Of a DNA stretch of 17,166 bases, positions 14,976 through 17,166 are shown piece after piece (the first letter of the stretch is position 1; every line of letters begins with the position of its first letter). The notes beneath the pieces were generated by a model. The model was not told the origin of the DNA. It made no database searches and was given only the letters and a program-made list of their open reading frames with translations. The translations under genes and the position numbers were made by a program. Source of the stretch: Actinomycetota bacterium (lineage in GTDB: Bacteria > Actinomycetota > Nitriliruptoria > Euzebyales > Egibacteraceae); the NCBI GenBank assembly GCA_019347785.1, contig JAHWKQ010000016.1:1481-18646 (forward strand), in the 5' to 3' direction.

Positions 14976-15761
14976 ATGGCCGAGGTCAGTTCGTATGCCC
15001 CGGGGACGCCGTCGTGGGTCGACCTGGCGACGTCGGACCCCGAGGGAGCGCGGAGCTTCTACGGCCGGCTGTTCGGCTGGGGCTTCGAGGTGGGGCCCCC
15101 GGAGACCGGCCACTACACCATGTGTCAGCTGCGGGGCAGGAACGTCGCCGGCATGGCCGGCGAGCCCTCGCGCGAGGGCGTGCCGACCGCCTGGACGACG
15201 TATATGGCCACCGACGACGCCGACGAGGTCGCGCGCAGGATCACCGAAGCCGGCGGCACGGTCCTGATGGGCCCCATGGACGTCATGTCCCAGGGGCGCC
15301 TGATCGTGGCGGGCGACCCGGCGGGCGCGCTGTTCGGCGTGTGGCAGGCCGGTGACCACGCGGGCGCCTCGCTGGTCGACGAGCCCGGCTCGCTGGTGTG
15401 GAGCGAGCTGGCCACGCGGGACCTGGCGGCTGCCCAGGTCTTCTACACACAGGTGTTCGGCTACGGCTGGGAGGCCGTCGACACCGGCGAGGGCGGACCG
15501 GCCTACCAGGTCTTCTCGGTCGACGGGCGGACCGTGGGCGGCGCGATGCAGATGACCGCGGACTGGCCGGAGCAGATCCCGTCCCACTGGATGACCTACT
15601 TCGCCGTGGCCGACACCGAGGCCGCGGCGGCCGCCGCCCAGGATCTGGGCGGCACCATGCGGGTCTCCCCGACGGACTCGCCGTACGGCCGCTTCGCCGT
15701 GCTCGGCGACCCCCAGGGCGCCGTGTTCACGGTCATGCAGTCGACCGGGGTGGGAGGCTGA
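14976..15761 (+). CDS. Two-domain VOC-superfamily protein (CFP30B-like)
   Basis: This 261-residue protein has two glyoxalase/bleomycin-resistance (VOC) modules, about residues 10-125 and 135-255. Each begins with the same pattern: PSWVDLATSDPEGARSFYGRLFGWGFE and SLVWSELATRDLAAAQVFYTQVFGYGWE. Each ends with the strand pattern (DPAGALFGVWQ and DPQGAVFTVMQ). It resembles mycobacterial 27-30 kDa antigen CFP30B-type proteins and may bind a metal or small ligand; the activity is unknown. ATG 14976 has AGGAG 7 bases upstream. nagA starts 6 bp after its stop, suggesting cotranscription. Confidence 0.9.
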   Translation: MAEVSSYAPGTPSWVDLATSDPEGARSFYGRLFGWGFEVGPPETGHYTMCQLRGRNVAGMAGEPSREGVPTAWTTYMATDDADEVARRITEAGGTVLMGPMDVMSQGRLIVAGDPAGALFGVWQAGDHAGASLVDEPGSLVWSELATRDLAAAQVFYTQVFGYGWEAVDTGEGGPAYQVFSVDGRTVGGAMQMTADWPEQIPSHWMTYFAVADTEAAAAAAQDLGGTMRVSPTDSPYGRFAVLGDPQGAVFTVMQSTGVGG

Positions 15762-15767
15762 GCCGCG

Positions 15768-16973
15768 GTGCCCGCCGGCGACGGCGGGCCGCCACCGCAG
15801 GCCCTGGTCAACGCGCGGGTCGTGGTCGATGACCGCATCGTGGAGCCCGGGCACGTGGTCGTGGCCGCCGGGCGCATCCTGTCGGCCGGGGCGGGCGAGC
15901 CGCCCGGGGCCGGCGCCGAGCGGGTCGACCTCGCCCGGGCGTGGCTGCTGCCCGGCTTCGTCGACCCCCACGTCCACGGCGGCGGCGGCGGTGACTTCAC
16001 CCGCGCCGACCCGGCGTCCCACGCCCAGGCGGCCGCGTTCCACGCCCGTCACGGCACCACCTCGCTCGTGGCGTCCACCGTCTCGGCGGTGCCCGATCGG
16101 CTGGAGGCCACGGTGGCGGCCCTCGCCGCCGGCGAGGACCGGCCCGCCCACGGTGCTCGCGTGCTCGGGATCCACCTGGAAGGGCCGTTCCTGTCCAGTG
16201 CCCGCCGCGGGGCGCAGGACCCGGCGGCCCTGCGCCACCCCGACGTCGCCGAGCTGGAGCGCCTCGCCACCGTGTCAGGGGGGGCCGTGCGCATCGTCAC
16301 CCTCGCCCCGGAGCTGCCCGGGGCGACGGCCCTGATCCGCCGGGCCCGGCAGCTGGGCATCATCGCGGCCGCGGGCCACACCGACGCCACCTACGCCCAG
16401 ATGCTCGCGGCCCGCGACGCCGGCGTGCGCGTCGTCACGCACACGTACAACGGAATGCGGGGGCTGCACCATCGCGAGCCCGGCACGGTCGGCGCCGCCC
16501 TGGACCTCGACGAGCTCGACTGCGAGGTCATCCCCGACCTGGTCCATGCCCACCCCGCGGCGATCCGGCTCCTGGTCCGGGCCAAGGGGCCCGAGCGGGT
16601 GGTCCTGGTCACCGACGCGATCAGCGCCGCCGGCCTGCCTGACGGTACCCACTCGCTGGGTGGGGCCGACGTCCGGGTCGTCGACGGGCAGGCCCGGCTG
16701 CCCGGCACCGGCACCATCGCCGGCAGCACCGCGACGATGGCCGCGGCCGTGCGCAACGCCGTCGCCCACCTGCCCGTGGACCTGCCGCAGGCCAGCCGCA
16801 TGGCGTCGGGCAACGCCGCCCGGCTGCTGGGCCTCGACGCCGAGCTGGGCCGCGTCGCGCCCGGGCTGCGCGCGGACCTCGTCCTGCTCGACGACGCGCT
16901 GGAGGTCACCGCGACCATGGTCGGCGGGCGGTGGGTGCACGGCCCCGCCGGGCGCCGCCACGGGGGCGGCTGA
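15768..16973 (+). CDS. nagA: N-acetylglucosamine-6-phosphate deacetylase
   Basis: This 401-residue amidohydrolase removes acetate from GlcNAc-6-phosphate, giving glucosamine-6-phosphate for glycolysis or cell-wall recycling. The visible metal and catalytic residues are those of NagA: HVHGGGGGDF (H68, H70), IHLEGPFLS (E138), AAAGHTDATY (H204), VTHTYNGMRGLHHREPG (H225) and VLVTDAISAAG (catalytic D283). The C-terminal NAARLLGLDAELGRVAPGLRADLVLLD is the amidohydrolase closing strand region. It begins at GTG 15768 with GGGAGG about 10 bases upstream, 6 bp after the VOC stop. An MFS transporter gene starts at or inside its 3' end. Confidence 0.93.
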   Translation: MPAGDGGPPPQALVNARVVVDDRIVEPGHVVVAAGRILSAGAGEPPGAGAERVDLARAWLLPGFVDPHVHGGGGGDFTRADPASHAQAAAFHARHGTTSLVASTVSAVPDRLEATVAALAAGEDRPAHGARVLGIHLEGPFLSSARRGAQDPAALRHPDVAELERLATVSGGAVRIVTLAPELPGATALIRRARQLGIIAAAGHTDATYAQMLAARDAGVRVVTHTYNGMRGLHHREPGTVGAALDLDELDCEVIPDLVHAHPAAIRLLVRAKGPERVVLVTDAISAAGLPDGTHSLGGADVRVVDGQARLPGTGTIAGSTATMAAAVRNAVAHLPVDLPQASRMASGNAARLLGLDAELGRVAPGLRADLVLLDDALEVTATMVGGRWVHGPAGRRHGGG

Positions 16974-17166
16974 CGGCGGGCGAGCGGGCCCGCGAGGCCC
17001 CCACGACCCGGCCGCCGCTGTGGGCGATCTACGCGATCACCGTCACCGGCATCACCGTCAACACGCTCGTCGCCCAGTCGATCCCCGACATCCTCGACGC
17101 GCTGCGGGCGCCCCAGGGGCTGGCCGGCGTGGTCGTCGGGGCGGCGACGCTGCCGGGCATCGTCCT
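16931..17166 (+). CDS. MFS transporter, N-terminal part (continues past window)
   Basis: Frame 2 beyond the nagA stop reads TTRPPLWAIYAITVTGITVNTLVAQ, then SIPDILDAL and GLAGVVVGAATLPGIVL to the window edge. This gives the first transmembrane helix, a short periplasmic-type loop and the start of helix 2 of a major facilitator superfamily carrier. The start is uncertain. GTG 16931 is in frame within the nagA 3' end (43-bp overlap); otherwise initiation would need CTG at 16970, which overlaps the nagA TGA. The position directly after nagA suggests a role in sugar or drug transport, but the substrate cannot be read from 60-odd residues. Confidence 0.7.
   Translation, partial: MGARPRRAPPRGRLTAGERAREAPTTRPPLWAIYAITVTGITVNTLVAQSIPDILDALRAPQGLAGVVVGAATLPGIV

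Noticed and set aside
14856..16238. Upstream extension of the ThuA frame (a 701-residue product)
   Set aside because: The extension is antisense to the well-supported VOC and nagA genes. A GGAGGAG site and a family-typical N-terminus fix the start at 14855.
1..17166. CRISPR array, tRNA, rRNA, insertion sequence, toxin-antitoxin or phage module
   Set aside because: I saw no regularly spaced repeats, no tRNA-like cloverleaf with TTCGA arm, no transposase motifs with terminal repeats and no recognisable defence or phage proteins.

Overview
This 17.2-kb window is very GC-rich and densely coding. The genes show strong G/C bias at third codon positions, many GTG starts and AGGAG-type ribosome binding sites. 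Together with the families present (DUF2267, a two-domain CFP30B-like VOC protein, a divergent M23 protein, a ThuA-domain protein), this points to a chromosomal segment of a high-GC actinobacterium. The lineage cannot be fixed from the sequence alone. I found no tRNA, rRNA, CRISPR array, insertion sequence, phage gene or replication origin. No gap longer than about 160 bp lacks a gene or gene remnant.

Layout. 1-2200 (minus): an SppA-type signal peptide peptidase whose stop codon overlaps the start of a SAM-dependent methyltransferase that runs off the left edge. 2338-3054 (plus): a multi-spanning membrane protein that appears to have lost its N-terminus. 3177-3811 (minus): a half-length DUF2267 protein and a dual-specificity phosphatase, 20 bp apart. 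3989-4909 (plus): an alkaline-phosphatase-superfamily phosphodiesterase whose 3' end overlaps the convergent choline-kinase-like phosphotransferase (4797-5729, minus) by 113 bp. 5862-6707 (minus): a second class I methyltransferase. 6788-7326 (plus): a decayed, frameshifted CheB methylesterase domain. 7339-8462 (minus): a divergent M23/LytM-like secreted protein and an unknown acidic protein. 8549-9553 (plus): a CapA-family metallophosphatase, convergent with RtcB RNA ligase (9550-10977, minus). An archease (11062-11487, plus) lies divergently from RtcB. 11516-12304 (minus): an Fpg/Nei DNA glycosylase. 12414-12731 (plus): a small unknown protein. 12758-12847 (minus): a possible 29-residue single-span membrane peptide. 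13003-14119 (plus): a broken GGDEF-EAL gene. 14133-14855 (minus): a ThuA-domain protein. 14976-17166 (plus): a VOC protein, NagA and the start of an MFS transporter, probably one transcription unit.

How the genes relate. The best-supported functional partnership is RtcB with archease: a 3'-phosphate/2',3'-cyclic-phosphate RNA ligase and the protein known to activate it, divergently transcribed from an 84-bp gap. NagA and the adjacent MFS transporter suggest amino-sugar salvage, and the neighbouring ThuA protein is also of a sugar-metabolism-associated family. Most other genes are housekeeping or accessory enzymes without an obvious shared pathway.

A recurrent theme is gene decay. The CheB and GGDEF-EAL remnants are each broken by an apparent single-base loss and have lost N-terminal catalytic sequence. 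The 2380-3054 membrane protein and the DUF2267 protein also look truncated. I did not find a convincing previously undescribed multi-gene system; the findings below are local anomalies.
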